The notes beneath the pieces are model-generated. The model searched no databases. It saw nothing but the letters and a program-made list of their open reading frames with translations, and was not told where the DNA came from. Shown here piece by piece: positions 15,129 to 22,597 of a stretch of 26,609 nt of DNA. Position numbers and translations under genes: made by a program. Within the stretch, counting starts at the first letter, position 1. Each line of letters begins with the position of its first letter. The stretch comes from an uncultured Verrucomicrobiota bacterium. GTDB lineage: Bacteria > Verrucomicrobiota > Verrucomicrobiia > Limisphaerales > UBA9464. The stretch covers positions 1-26,609 of the forward strand of contig CAIYFP010000474.1 of NCBI GenBank assembly GCA_903925515.1. The letters are read 5' to 3'.

Positions 15129-16808
15129 TCATTGGCGGGCAGCAAGGAAGGCCTTCAGGTCGGCGGCCATCCGCTCGCCGAAGCCCGGCACGGACGCGAT
15201 GTCCCCGGCGGAGGCCAGCCTGAGGCGCTGGAGGGAGCCAAACTTGCGAAGCAGGGCCTTCTTGCGGGAGTCGCCCATGCCGGGGAACTCGTCGAGGACG
15301 GACTCGCTGATGCGGCGAAGGCGGAGCTGGGCGTTGTAGGTGTTGGCGAAGCGATGGGCCTCGTCGCGGACGCGCTGGAGGAGCTTCACGGCGGGACTGT
15401 CCAGGCCGAGGCGCATGGGGTCGTCGCGGCCGGGCAGGTGGATTTCCTCGTACTCCTTCGCGAGCCCGAGGATGGGGACGCTGGAAAGCCCAAGCCTTTC
15501 GAGCTCGGCCCGCGCGGCGTTCAACTGCCCGCGCCCGCCGTCCACGAGGATGAGGTCCGGCAGGCGGGCGCCCGGGGGCGGGCGTGGGACCCATGGCGAC
15601 TCGATGCCGGATCCGTCCCCGCCAGCGGGTGCGGCGGCGTCGCGGAGGACGTCGGCACGGCCTTCTCCACGGGCCGCGCGGGAGATGTCGTCGGCCGCGC
15701 GCTGGAGGGCCTCGACGGAGGCCTCGCCGCCGTCGTCGTCGCCGGGGACGCGGGGGGCGGGCTTGCCGGACTGGATCTCGCCAAGGAGACGGGTGTACCG
15801 GCGGCGAACGGTCTCGGCCATGCAGGCGAAGTCGTCCTGCCGGGTGACGGTCTTCATCTTGAAGCGGCGGTAGCTGGCGCGGTCCGGGCGGCCGTGCCAG
15901 AAGCTGACCATGGAGGCGACCATGTAGGTGCCGCTGATGTTGGAGATGTCGAAGCCCTCGATGCGTGCGGGGGGTGCTGGAAGGCCGAGGACGCGGCCGA
16001 GCTCGCGGAGGTCGGCCTCGGGGTTGATGGCGACGGGGAGCTTGTAGGGGATGCGCTCGAACTTCTCGGTCTTCTGGGTGGCGCGGTCGAGGTCGGAGAG
16101 GGCGTCGCGGAGCTGGGCGGCCTTCTCGAAGTCGAGGGTTGCGGCGGCCTTGCGCATCTCGGACTCGAGCTCGGTGCGGAGCTCGGCGGTCTGGCCGTGG
16201 AGGAAGTCGATGCCGGCCCGGACCTGGGCGAGGTAGTCGTCGCGGGTGACGTTGCCGATGCAGGGGGCGGTGCAGTTCTGGAGGTTGGCGTAGAGGCAGT
16301 GGCGGTAGTCGGCCTCGCCGGGGGTGAGGGCACGGCAACCACGGAGGCGAAACTTGCGCCGCATGAGGGTGATCGCGCGGCGGACGGATCCGCTATGGGC
16401 AAAGGGCCCGAAGTAGATGCTGCCGTCGTCCTTGCGAAGCCGGGTGAGGGTGAACCGCGGGATGGGGTCGTTGAGGTTGACCTTCAGGAGGAGGAATCGC
16501 TTGTCGTCCTTGAAGTCGATGTTGAACCGGGGCTTGAACTCCTTGATGAGCTTGCCCTCGAGAAGCAGCGCCTCGGCCTCGCTCTTCACGACGTGCCAGT
16601 CCAGGTCATGGATGGCCTCCACGAGCGCGTTGAACTTGGGGTCCCAGCCCATGCGCCGGGACGGGTGAAAGTACTGGGAGACGCGCTTGCGGATGTCGCG
16701 GGCCTTGCCCACGTAGATGACGGTGCCGAAACGGTCCTTGTGAAGGTACACGCCGGGCCGATGCGGCGCCTGCGACAGCTTGTTGCGGATGGCGTCGGTC
16801 AGCGGCAT
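15129..16808 (-). CDS. uvrC: Excinuclease ABC subunit C
   Basis: UvrC makes both DNA incisions in nucleotide excision repair. The frame is open upstream through pal, but MPLTDAIRNKL at 16808 begins the family-like protein; 559 residues. The N-terminal GIY-YIG nuclease (about 15-95) shows GVYLHKDRFGTVIYVGKARD. A UVR domain follows (about 205-240; EMRKAAATLDFEKAAQLRD). The RNase H-like nuclease carries FDISN, VDGGRGQLNAA and RVRDEAHRFANTYN. Tandem helix-hairpin-helix motifs end the protein (LDEFPGMGDSRKKALL, IASVPGFGERMA). An acidic, Gly/Pro/Ala-rich insert of about 60-70 residues sits just before LPDLILVDGG. The usual DISH motif reads DISN. No Shine-Dalgarno is seen; a terminator for pal lies 17 nt upstream, so uvrC probably has a separate start. 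Confidence 0.97.
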   Translation of the reverse strand: MPLTDAIRNKLSQAPHRPGVYLHKDRFGTVIYVGKARDIRKRVSQYFHPSRRMGWDPKFNALVEAIHDLDWHVVKSEAEALLLEGKLIKEFKPRFNIDFKDDKRFLLLKVNLNDPIPRFTLTRLRKDDGSIYFGPFAHSGSVRRAITLMRRKFRLRGCRALTPGEADYRHCLYANLQNCTAPCIGNVTRDDYLAQVRAGIDFLHGQTAELRTELESEMRKAAATLDFEKAAQLRDALSDLDRATQKTEKFERIPYKLPVAINPEADLRELGRVLGLPAPPARIEGFDISNISGTYMVASMVSFWHGRPDRASYRRFKMKTVTRQDDFACMAETVRRRYTRLLGEIQSGKPAPRVPGDDDGGEASVEALQRAADDISRAARGEGRADVLRDAAAPAGGDGSGIESPWVPRPPPGARLPDLILVDGGRGQLNAARAELERLGLSSVPILGLAKEYEEIHLPGRDDPMRLGLDSPAVKLLQRVRDEAHRFANTYNAQLRLRRISESVLDEFPGMGDSRKKALLRKFGSLQRLRLASAGDIASVPGFGERMAADLKAFLAARQ

Positions 16809-16824
16809 GCGAGGGAAAGAACAA

Positions 16825-16848
16825 GGCCCCGAGACGAGTCCCGGGGCC
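16825..16848 (-). terminator. Rho-independent-like terminator after pal
   Basis: An 11-bp inverted repeat, GGCCCCGAGAC (16825-16835) and GTCCCGGGGCC (16838-16848), has a 2-nt spacer and one mismatch. Read on the minus strand the stem is followed by TTGTTCTTT, a fair T-rich tail. It lies 34 nt beyond the pal stop and just before uvrC, separating the Tol-Pal operon from the repair genes. Confidence 0.75.
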
Positions 16849-16882
16849 GTGGCAGGGCGGCGGAGCGACGGCGAGCGGCGCC

Positions 16883-17563
16883 CTAGCGCACCGGGGCGGC
16901 GGACCCGCCGAAGAGGACGAACTCGGCGCGGCGGTTCTTGGACCATGCGGAGTCGTCATGGCCGGGGTCCGCAGGACGGGACTCGCCGAGGGTGACGGTG
17001 GTGATGTTGGCGGCGGAGACGCCGAGCCCGATGAGGACCTCGCGGACAGCAAGGGCACGCCGCTCGCCGAGGGCGAGGTTGTAGCCCTCGGTGCCGCGCT
17101 CGTCGCAGTGGCCCTCGACCTGGAGCTTGGCCTGAGGATGGGTCTTCATGTGATCGGCCACGGCAGAGAGCTTGCCTTGCTCGCTCTTCTTCACGGTGGA
17201 CTTGTCGAAGTCGAAGTACACGGTGCTGGAACGAAGCGTCTCGCGGTCCTCGGGACCACCAAACGGATCCTCGGGCAAGGGAACATTGTCCTTGGGCTCG
17301 GCCGGCGTGGTGATGTCCGTGGGGCCCGCCGTGGCACCCGGCCCAAGGCCCACCCCGGGCCCAAGGGGAGTGCCGGTTCCGATGCCGGTCCCCGCTCCGG
17401 GGCCGATGCCGATGGGGCGCGCGGTCGCCAGCTCGGCGCCGCCACCTCGGGTGTCGGATGCGGGGAAGGCGGTGAGGTTCTTGGGTTTGGTCTTGCAGCC
17501 CGCGCCAAGCATCAGGGCGCCAGCAAGGATGCCGGTCCATCCAACGGTTAGGAGTCGCTTCAT
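16883..17563 (-). CDS. pal: Peptidoglycan-associated lipoprotein Pal
   Basis: Outer-membrane lipoprotein that ties the outer membrane to peptidoglycan and binds TolB. The ATG at 17563 gives MKRLLTVGWTGILAGALMLG with a lipobox-like LGAGC (Gly at -3 is unusual); 226 residues. A long Gly/Pro/Thr linker (about 50-85) precedes the OmpA-like domain (about 110-220). That domain has VYFDFDKSTVKKSEQGKL, then VEGHCDERGTEGYNLALGERRA, holding the Asp and Arg that bind diaminopimelate. The Gly-Pro linker is much longer than in E. coli Pal (173 residues as precursor), suggesting a greater reach between membrane and wall. It is the last operon gene, 29 nt after tolB, with a terminator after it. Confidence 0.96.
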   Translation of the reverse strand: MKRLLTVGWTGILAGALMLGAGCKTKPKNLTAFPASDTRGGGAELATARPIGIGPGAGTGIGTGTPLGPGVGLGPGATAGPTDITTPAEPKDNVPLPEDPFGGPEDRETLRSSTVYFDFDKSTVKKSEQGKLSAVADHMKTHPQAKLQVEGHCDERGTEGYNLALGERRALAVREVLIGLGVSAANITTVTLGESRPADPGHDDSAWSKNRRAEFVLFGGSAAPVR

Positions 17564-17592
17564 AGGGAGTCTCTCGCGTCGAGGAAGGGAAG

Positions 17593-18804
17593 TCACCTTG
17601 CCCAACTGGGCTGGCCGCAACTCCCCGAGATCGTCTGCAAATCCTTTGCTTGCTTGGTGAAGGCGTCAAGCAGGGACAACTTCCGCCCGCCGCCCTTCCG
17701 GCGAACGACCGCCAAGGTCCGCGAATTGGGCGCCCATGACGGGTCCTCGCCCGGCCCAAGGGCGATGGCCTCGCCCCCGCCGGCCGGCACCCGGTAGATC
17801 TCGAAGTTCTCCCCACGCCCCATCCGCGTGAACGCAATCCATCGGCCGTCCGGGGACCAGTCCGGCTCGGTGGCCCCCCGGATGCCCCCGGTCGCAAGCG
17901 CCTTTGGCGTGCCGCCCGAGGCGTCCACCACCATCAGGCGCGATGCCCCGCCCTCGCTCGACGCGAAGCACAGGGTCCGGCCGTCGGGCGACCAGCACGG
18001 GGACGACTCGGCCTCGCGCGTGGCGGTGACCTGCCTGAGCCCCGTGCCGCTGGCCGGCCCCACCCAAATGTCCGGGCTTCCGGACCGGCTCAGCACCAAG
18101 GCCATGCGCGTGCCGTCCGGCGAGATCGCCGCCCCGTCGTTCATGCCGTTGAAGCTCGAGACGGGCGACCGCGCCCCCGAGGTCAGCTCATGCGAGAAGA
18201 TGCACGGCCGCCCCGGCTTGTAGCTCGTGTAAAACAGCGTCCTCAACCCCGGCGCCCATGCCGGCGACCGGTTGATCGTCGCGTCCTCCGTCAACTGGAA
18301 CGGGTTCGCGCCGTCGTAGTCGGACACGTAGATCTCCGAGATGACGTCGCCCTTCGGGCCGCGTCGGCCGGGCTCAAGCTTGAACGCAACCTTGGTTCGC
18401 GCGATGCCCTTCTGCCCGGGCACGCCAGCCGCCACGACGTCGTCGGCCAAGGCATGAGCCTGCAACCGCGGCCCGCCGCCGGGATATGCCCGCGCAAACA
18501 AGGTCCTGCGCCCCTTGTCCTGCAACGTCCCCTCCACCTGCGGCCCCGACTTGCCCGTCAACGTCAACGAGGCCCGCTCGGGCGACACCACCACGAAGCC
18601 GGCCACCTCAAGGTCGAAGCGGAGCACCGCCTCCACCTCGCCCGAGTACCCCGACAACGCGATCGGCACCAGCTCGGCCGCCCTCCCGCCATCGACGATG
18701 GCGTCGAATGTCGTCTGGGCCTCCAGCACGAGCAGCGCGCCCGACGCCGCCGACGCCACCAGCACCGACCGCATGCCCTTCATCCACTTCCTAGACCAAC
18801 TCAT
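17593..18804 (-). CDS. tolB: TolB-like periplasmic beta-propeller
   Basis: A 403-residue periplasmic protein of the Tol-Pal system, linking Pal to TolA. The reading frame stays open far upstream, but ATG 18804 has AGGAGG 6 nt before it and a good signal peptide (MSWSRKWMKGMRSVLVASA..., cleavage near LEA-QTT). The N-terminal domain (about 30-170) resembles TolB_N. The rest is a PD40/WD40-like propeller, with repeats marked by ISPDGTRMALV, WSPDGRTLCFAS, WSPDGRWIAFTR and WAPNSRTLAVV. Its start overlaps the tolA stop as ATGA. E. coli TolB is 430 residues. Confidence 0.94.
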   Translation of the reverse strand: MSWSRKWMKGMRSVLVASAASGALLVLEAQTTFDAIVDGGRAAELVPIALSGYSGEVEAVLRFDLEVAGFVVVSPERASLTLTGKSGPQVEGTLQDKGRRTLFARAYPGGGPRLQAHALADDVVAAGVPGQKGIARTKVAFKLEPGRRGPKGDVISEIYVSDYDGANPFQLTEDATINRSPAWAPGLRTLFYTSYKPGRPCIFSHELTSGARSPVSSFNGMNDGAAISPDGTRMALVLSRSGSPDIWVGPASGTGLRQVTATREAESSPCWSPDGRTLCFASSEGGASRLMVVDASGGTPKALATGGIRGATEPDWSPDGRWIAFTRMGRGENFEIYRVPAGGGEAIALGPGEDPSWAPNSRTLAVVRRKGGGRKLSLLDAFTKQAKDLQTISGSCGQPSWAR

Positions 18805-19760
18805 TGGGTTCCTCCTTCGAGTCTGAACTTGATGCGAAACGATCGTTCCGAGTCCGTCGTCCCCCTCGGCAACGGCTCCAGCTGCCGATAGCGCTGGATG
18901 ACCTCGTTGACCGATGCGTCGAGGTCTCGGATGCCGGACTTCTCCAGCAGCTCCGCCCTCAGCACGCGGCCGTCCCGGGCCACCGTGATGGATACGCCCA
19001 CGTACGCCACCGGCGCAGGCAACGCGCCCGGCCGCCGCCACCGGACCTCGTAGAAGCCCTTCAGGTACGTGGCGTAGCCGATCCATGCCTCCCCGCCCCC
19101 GCCCGGCCCCGGCACCGTGATCGTCGTCTCGCCCGACAGGTTCTCGGAGAGCTTGCTGTGGATGCCCCCCACCGCCTTGCTCCAGCGTTCCTGCGCCGCA
19201 CGCGCCGCCGCAGCCGCTCGCCTCGCCTCCGCCTCCGCCCGACGCGCCTCCGCCGCCTTGGCCGCCGCGCGCTCCGCCTGCAGCTCCTTCGCGGACGGCT
19301 TCTTGATCGCCTTCGCCACCTCGATCTTGCGGGCGTTCTTCTCCGGCTCCGCCTTCTCGCGCTCGTTCTTCCCCTTGAGCGTCCGGTCCACGTCCTGGGC
19401 CTTCACCGGCTCCTTGGCGACCTCCACCCGGCGCTCGGGCCGGGGCGGCGTGACCGGCGGCCGCGCCTCGGCTCGGACGGGCTCGGGCACCGCCTCGCGG
19501 ACGGCAGGGGCGGCGGACCGCAGGGGCGGGTCCCCGGGACGAACGGGCGGCGCCGTCGGCGGCGGCGTGGGCGTCCCGCCACCCGCGCCCGCGGCATCCG
19601 TGAGCCGCACGTTGTCGAGGCTCACCAGCTCGATCGGGGGCAGGTCGCCCGGCTCGAAGGCACGCCGAGCCGCGATGAACGACACCGCCATGAAGAGGGC
19701 CAGCAACCCCGCGTGCGCGAAGGCGGATCCCGCAAGGCAACGATTCTCCAGCGAGCTCAC
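18801..19760 (-). CDS. tolA: TolA/TonB-like envelope-spanning energy transducer
   Basis: A 319-residue protein anchored in the inner membrane by residues about 10-30 (SAFAHAGLLALFMAVSFIAA). A Pro-rich stretch (60-110) and a Lys/Glu/Ala-rich coiled coil (about 140-205, e.g. AAAKAAEARRAEAEARR) are typical of TolA. The C-terminal domain (about 225-319; YEVRWRRPG, VGVSITVARDGRVLRAELLEKSG) is of the TonB/TolA C-terminal type. It should couple the TolQR proton motor to TolB and Pal. The start is GTG at 19760, overlapping the tolR stop as GTGA; no internal ATG would keep the membrane anchor. Position between tolR and tolB supports TolA rather than TonB. Confidence 0.92.
   Translation of the reverse strand: MSSLENRCLAGSAFAHAGLLALFMAVSFIAARRAFEPGDLPPIELVSLDNVRLTDAAGAGGGTPTPPPTAPPVRPGDPPLRSAAPAVREAVPEPVRAEARPPVTPPRPERRVEVAKEPVKAQDVDRTLKGKNEREKAEPEKNARKIEVAKAIKKPSAKELQAERAAAKAAEARRAEAEARRAAAAARAAQERWSKAVGGIHSKLSENLSGETTITVPGPGGGGEAWIGYATYLKGFYEVRWRRPGALPAPVAYVGVSITVARDGRVLRAELLEKSGIRDLDASVNEVIQRYRQLEPLPRGTTDSERSFRIKFRLEGGTQ
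18811..18816 (-). promoter_or_regulatory. Shine-Dalgarno of tolB
   Basis: AGGAGG on the minus strand, inside the 3' end of tolA and 6 nt before the tolB ATG at 18804. It is the strongest ribosome-binding site in the operon. It fixes the tolB start and suggests that tolB, unlike its coupled neighbours, also gets independent translation initiation. Confidence 0.8.
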
Positions 19761-20176
19761 CGGCGCGGCGCCTCCGTCGCGATGTCGAACCGCGTGATCC
19801 CGTTGCGACGGGCCGCGTCGATGATCTCAACCGGGTACCGGAACTTGCCCTCGCGGTCGGCACGGATGCGGACGATCAGGTCCGGGTTCCGCGCCTGCTC
19901 CGCCCTCAGCTCCGTCTCCAGGGCCTCGATGGACCCCAGCCGCCGGCCGCGCAGGTAATAGACCCCGTCGATGCCCACCTCGGCGGAAACCACGTTCTTG
20001 GGGTCGGCGGCCTCACGGGCGGCCCCCCCGACGGGGAGCTTGAGGTTGATGCTTTGCTCCAGCAGCGGCGTGGTGATGACAAAGATGATCAGCAGCACGA
20101 AGGCAAGGTCGAGAAGCGGCGTGATGTTGATCTCGTTCAACGTCACGAGCTGGTTGCGCTGGGAGAAACGCCTCAT
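19757..20176 (-). CDS. tolR: TolR/ExbD-family biopolymer transport protein
   Basis: A 139-residue inner-membrane protein with one transmembrane helix (about 20-40) and a periplasmic domain. The segment NITPLLDLAFVLLIIFVITT carries Asp23, the proton-carrying acid conserved in TolR/ExbD/MotB motors and at the same residue number as in E. coli TolR. The periplasmic part has the usual EIGxDG-like AEVGIDGVYYL and VRIRADREGKFRYPVEIIDAARRNGI. The ATG at 20176 overlaps the stop of the zinc-ribbon gene (ATGA); its own stop overlaps tolA (GTGA). ExbD and TolR are hard to separate by sequence; context decides for TolR. Confidence 0.94.
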   Translation of the reverse strand: MRRFSQRNQLVTLNEINITPLLDLAFVLLIIFVITTPLLEQSINLKLPVGGAAREAADPKNVVSAEVGIDGVYYLRGRRLGSIEALETELRAEQARNPDLIVRIRADREGKFRYPVEIIDAARRNGITRFDIATEAPRR

Positions 20177-20556
20177 GCCATGGCCTCCGACCCGCGAATC
20201 GCGGACCCCTGCGGAAGGCGGGCCCGACCCACCACCGCCCAGAGGCCCGCCAGCGCCAGCAACAGCAGCACGATCACCGCCACGCCCATCCAAACGCGCC
20301 CCTCCGGCAGTCCGCCGCCTTGCGAGCGCGCGCGCTTGGCCTTGCGCAACCTCCGGTTGCAACGCGGGCACGCGGGCTCGCTCCGGCGGCTTTTCGCCCC
20401 GCATTCATGGCACACGACCCAAAGGCGCGCGCCGCAGCGCTCGCATTCCTCCGCGGCGGCCGGGTTGGGATGGTTGCACTTGACGCAACCCGGCGTCCCC
20501 GGCACGCCGCAAGGCGCGCCGGCATCCGCCGCGTTCCTGGGGGTCGCCGCGCTCAT
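20173..20556 (-). CDS. Double-zinc-ribbon membrane protein inside the Tol-Pal operon
   Basis: A 127-residue protein starting at ATG 20556, overlapping the tolQ stop (ATGA) and ending in an overlap with tolR. Two Cys4 ribbons are complete: CVKC with C24/C27 and CERC with C38/C41, then CHEC with C49/C52 and CPRC with C63/C66. A basic stretch follows (RRLRKAKRAR, 68-77), then one transmembrane helix (about 90-109; MGVAVIVLLLLALAGLWAVV) and a short tail. By the positive-inside rule the ribbons face the cytoplasm and about 17 residues face the periplasm. I know of no such protein in the standard tolQRAB-pal operon. The coupling on both sides suggests it is made in step with the TolQR motor. Function unknown: motor assembly, regulation, or RNA/protein binding are possible. 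Confidence 0.88.
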   Translation of the reverse strand: MSAATPRNAADAGAPCGVPGTPGCVKCNHPNPAAAEECERCGARLWVVCHECGAKSRRSEPACPRCNRRLRKAKRARSQGGGLPEGRVWMGVAVIVLLLLALAGLWAVVGRARLPQGSAIRGSEAMA

Positions 20557-21275
20557 TCGTCCCGCAGGTGCTCCGTCTCCATCCGCGACACGAAGCTTTG
20601 CGCGAAGTTGTCCAGCTCCACCGTCAGCACCCGCAGCGTGTGCACCAGCCAGTTGTACCCAAACATCGAGGGAATCGCGACCAACAGGCCCGCAACCGTC
20701 GTCACCAACGCCGCCGACACGCCCGGTGCCATCGCCGCAAGGTCCGCCTTCTGCTTCACCGCCACGCCACCAAAGGTGTCCATCACCCCCCAGACCGTCC
20801 CCAGCAACCCAAGGAACGGCCCCCCAGAAACCGCGATCGCCAGCAGGATCAACCCGGACTCCAGCTTCAACGACTCCCGCGCCACCGCACCCTCCAGCCC
20901 CCGCTTGATGTGCTCCATCGACTTCATCGACACCTCCGTCCTCCGGGTGCCGTCCGAGTTCCTCAACCGCGCGTCGAGCTCCGTGCAGCCATCCTGGTAC
21001 ACCGTGAACAAGGGGCATCCCTCCACCTGCAACCGCCTCTCGTGGATGTCCAGCACCTTGGCCTGCCGCCGAAACTCCGACTCGAAGTGCTGGTTCAGCC
21101 GCTTCGCCCGCCGCATCTGCAAGGCCTTCGCGGCCATCGTGGACCATGCAAAGATCGAGAGGACGCCCAGCACCACGATGATCACCTTGGCCTCCAGCGT
21201 CGCGAGACCCCAGATCTGCCCCGTCGAAAGCTTTTGCTGCCCGGCCACCGCAAGAATGCCCCACGTCCCGTTCAT
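20553..21275 (-). CDS. tolQ: TolQ/ExbB-family proton channel protein
   Basis: A 240-residue MotA/TolQ/ExbB protein with three transmembrane helices (about 28-50, 140-162, 182-204). TolQ and TolR form the proton-driven motor that energises TolA during outer-membrane constriction. Family marks are GPFLGLLGTVWGVMDTF in helix 2 and GVSAALVTTVAGLLVAIPS in helix 3, with the conserved Thr residues lining the channel. It heads the operon: 150 nt (21276-21425) separate it from the cyclase gene upstream on the same strand, room for a promoter, though I see no convincing -35/-10 pair. That gap has an inverted GTTCAA/TTGAAC (21367-21372, 21396-21401). No Shine-Dalgarno is seen. Confidence 0.94.
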   Translation of the reverse strand: MNGTWGILAVAGQQKLSTGQIWGLATLEAKVIIVVLGVLSIFAWSTMAAKALQMRRAKRLNQHFESEFRRQAKVLDIHERRLQVEGCPLFTVYQDGCTELDARLRNSDGTRRTEVSMKSMEHIKRGLEGAVARESLKLESGLILLAIAVSGGPFLGLLGTVWGVMDTFGGVAVKQKADLAAMAPGVSAALVTTVAGLLVAIPSMFGYNWLVHTLRVLTVELDNFAQSFVSRMETEHLRDE

Positions 21276-21425
21276 GTGTCGTGTCGTTCGTCGCGCCCAC
21301 CCGTCCTCACCACCCGAAAGTCCCCGCCCCGCCGTCCTCCAAACTGAAGAGGCGAGCCGCCCTTGTGTTCAAGCAAACATCCCCGCAACGCAAGTTTGAA
21401 CCGCCCCGGGACATCCCGTGCCAGC

Positions 21426-22586
21426 CTACCCGTCCGCCACGGCCCGCAGCTCCTCCACCGCCGCCTCCACCTCCCCAAGGTCCATCTCGTTCACCTCGAA
21501 CCCCGCCCCAATCCCACGCAGCAACGTCAACGTCAGCCGCCCCCCAAGGTGCTCCCGGAACTCGTCCATCCCCGCCAACACCACCAGCCGCCCCGCGTCG
21601 TCCCTCAACGCCAGCTCCGGGCAAAACAACCCAAACCCCAGCCCCCGCAACACCCCCAGCACCCGGCACGCCGATCCCTCGTCCAGATACCCACGCCTCC
21701 GCGCATAGATCGTGTCCAGCGCGATCCCCACCGCCACCGCCTCCCCATGCCGGATCCGGTACTCCGACACCTGCTCCAGCTTGTGCGCCGACCAATGCCC
21801 AAAATCCAACGGCCGCGCGCTCCCCATCTCGAACGGGTCCCCGCTCGTCGCGATGTGCTCAAGGTGCAGCTCCGCGCTCCGCCGGATCAAATGCCGCATC
21901 GGCCCCGCCTCGAACCGCGCCAACGCGCCCGCGCTCGCCTCAATCCACCCGAAGAACGCCGCGTCCCGGATGCACGCCACCTTCACCGCCTCCACGTACC
22001 CCGCCCGCTTGTCCCGCTCCGGCAACGTCTCCAGCAACGTGAAGTCGTTCAGCACCGCGAACGGCGGCGCGAACGTCCCCACGAAGTTCTTCTTCCCGAA
22101 CGCGTTGATCCCGTTCTTCACCCCCACGCCCGAGTCGTCCTGCGACAACGTCGTCGTGGGCACCCGCACGTGCCGCACCCCGCGATGCGCCGTCGCCGCC
22201 GCCAGACCCACCATGTCCAGCAACGCCCCGCCCCCCACCGCCACCACGTACCCATGCCGGTCCACATGGTGCCGGTCGATCAACGCATGCACCTCCGAGA
22301 CCCGGAAGTACGCGTTCTTCACGGACTCCCCCCCCGGCACCACCACCGGCGGGCACACCAGCCGGAACGCCCATGCATGCGCCTCCGCGTACGCCTGGAT
22401 CTCCGCGCACAGGCCCGGCCGCGCCAACGCCAACGCCTCCTCCACGATCACCAACACCTTCGCCGCCCCGCCCGGCCCGCCCGGCAAGCTCTCGCGAAAC
22501 GTCGGGTTCGCCGCGTCAAACAGCCCGTCCGTGAACCGGACCTGCAACCGCCACTCGACGCGTATCGTGCGCTCAAGGACCGACAT
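21426..22586 (-). CDS. EboD-like sugar-phosphate cyclase (3-dehydroquinate synthase superfamily)
   Basis: A 386-residue NAD- and metal-dependent cyclase of the dehydroquinate-synthase superfamily. Shared features are the NAD-site VVAVGGGALLDMVGLAAATA, VPTTTLSQDDSGVGVKNGIN, the KKNFVGTF segment, and metal-ligand regions EAVKVA, GHWSAHKLEQ and HGEAVAVGIALD. Several blocks (NGINAFGKKNFVGTFAPP, DPFEMGSARPLDFGHW, EEFREHLGGRLT-like at the C-terminus) match what I remember of EboD, the cyclase of the eboABCDEF cluster, rather than the AroB of the shikimate pathway. The product of EboD-type enzymes is not settled. No other ebo gene is nearby. The start at 22586 comes 11 nt after the NIPSNAP gene stop. 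A true AroB role cannot be excluded. Confidence 0.85.
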   Translation of the reverse strand: MSVLERTIRVEWRLQVRFTDGLFDAANPTFRESLPGGPGGAAKVLVIVEEALALARPGLCAEIQAYAEAHAWAFRLVCPPVVVPGGESVKNAYFRVSEVHALIDRHHVDRHGYVVAVGGGALLDMVGLAAATAHRGVRHVRVPTTTLSQDDSGVGVKNGINAFGKKNFVGTFAPPFAVLNDFTLLETLPERDKRAGYVEAVKVACIRDAAFFGWIEASAGALARFEAGPMRHLIRRSAELHLEHIATSGDPFEMGSARPLDFGHWSAHKLEQVSEYRIRHGEAVAVGIALDTIYARRRGYLDEGSACRVLGVLRGLGFGLFCPELALRDDAGRLVVLAGMDEFREHLGGRLTLTLLRGIGAGFEVNEMDLGEVEAAVEELRAVADG

Positions 22587-22597
22587 GGACCCCGTGC

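Noticed and set aside
18801..21275. ExbB-ExbD-TonB siderophore uptake system
   Set aside because: Order with tolB and pal directly downstream, TolA-like coiled coil and no TonB-dependent receptor nearby favour Tol-Pal.
21426..22586. Plain AroB annotation for the cyclase
   Set aside because: Not fully excluded, but conserved blocks fit EboD-type cyclases better; left without a gene symbol.
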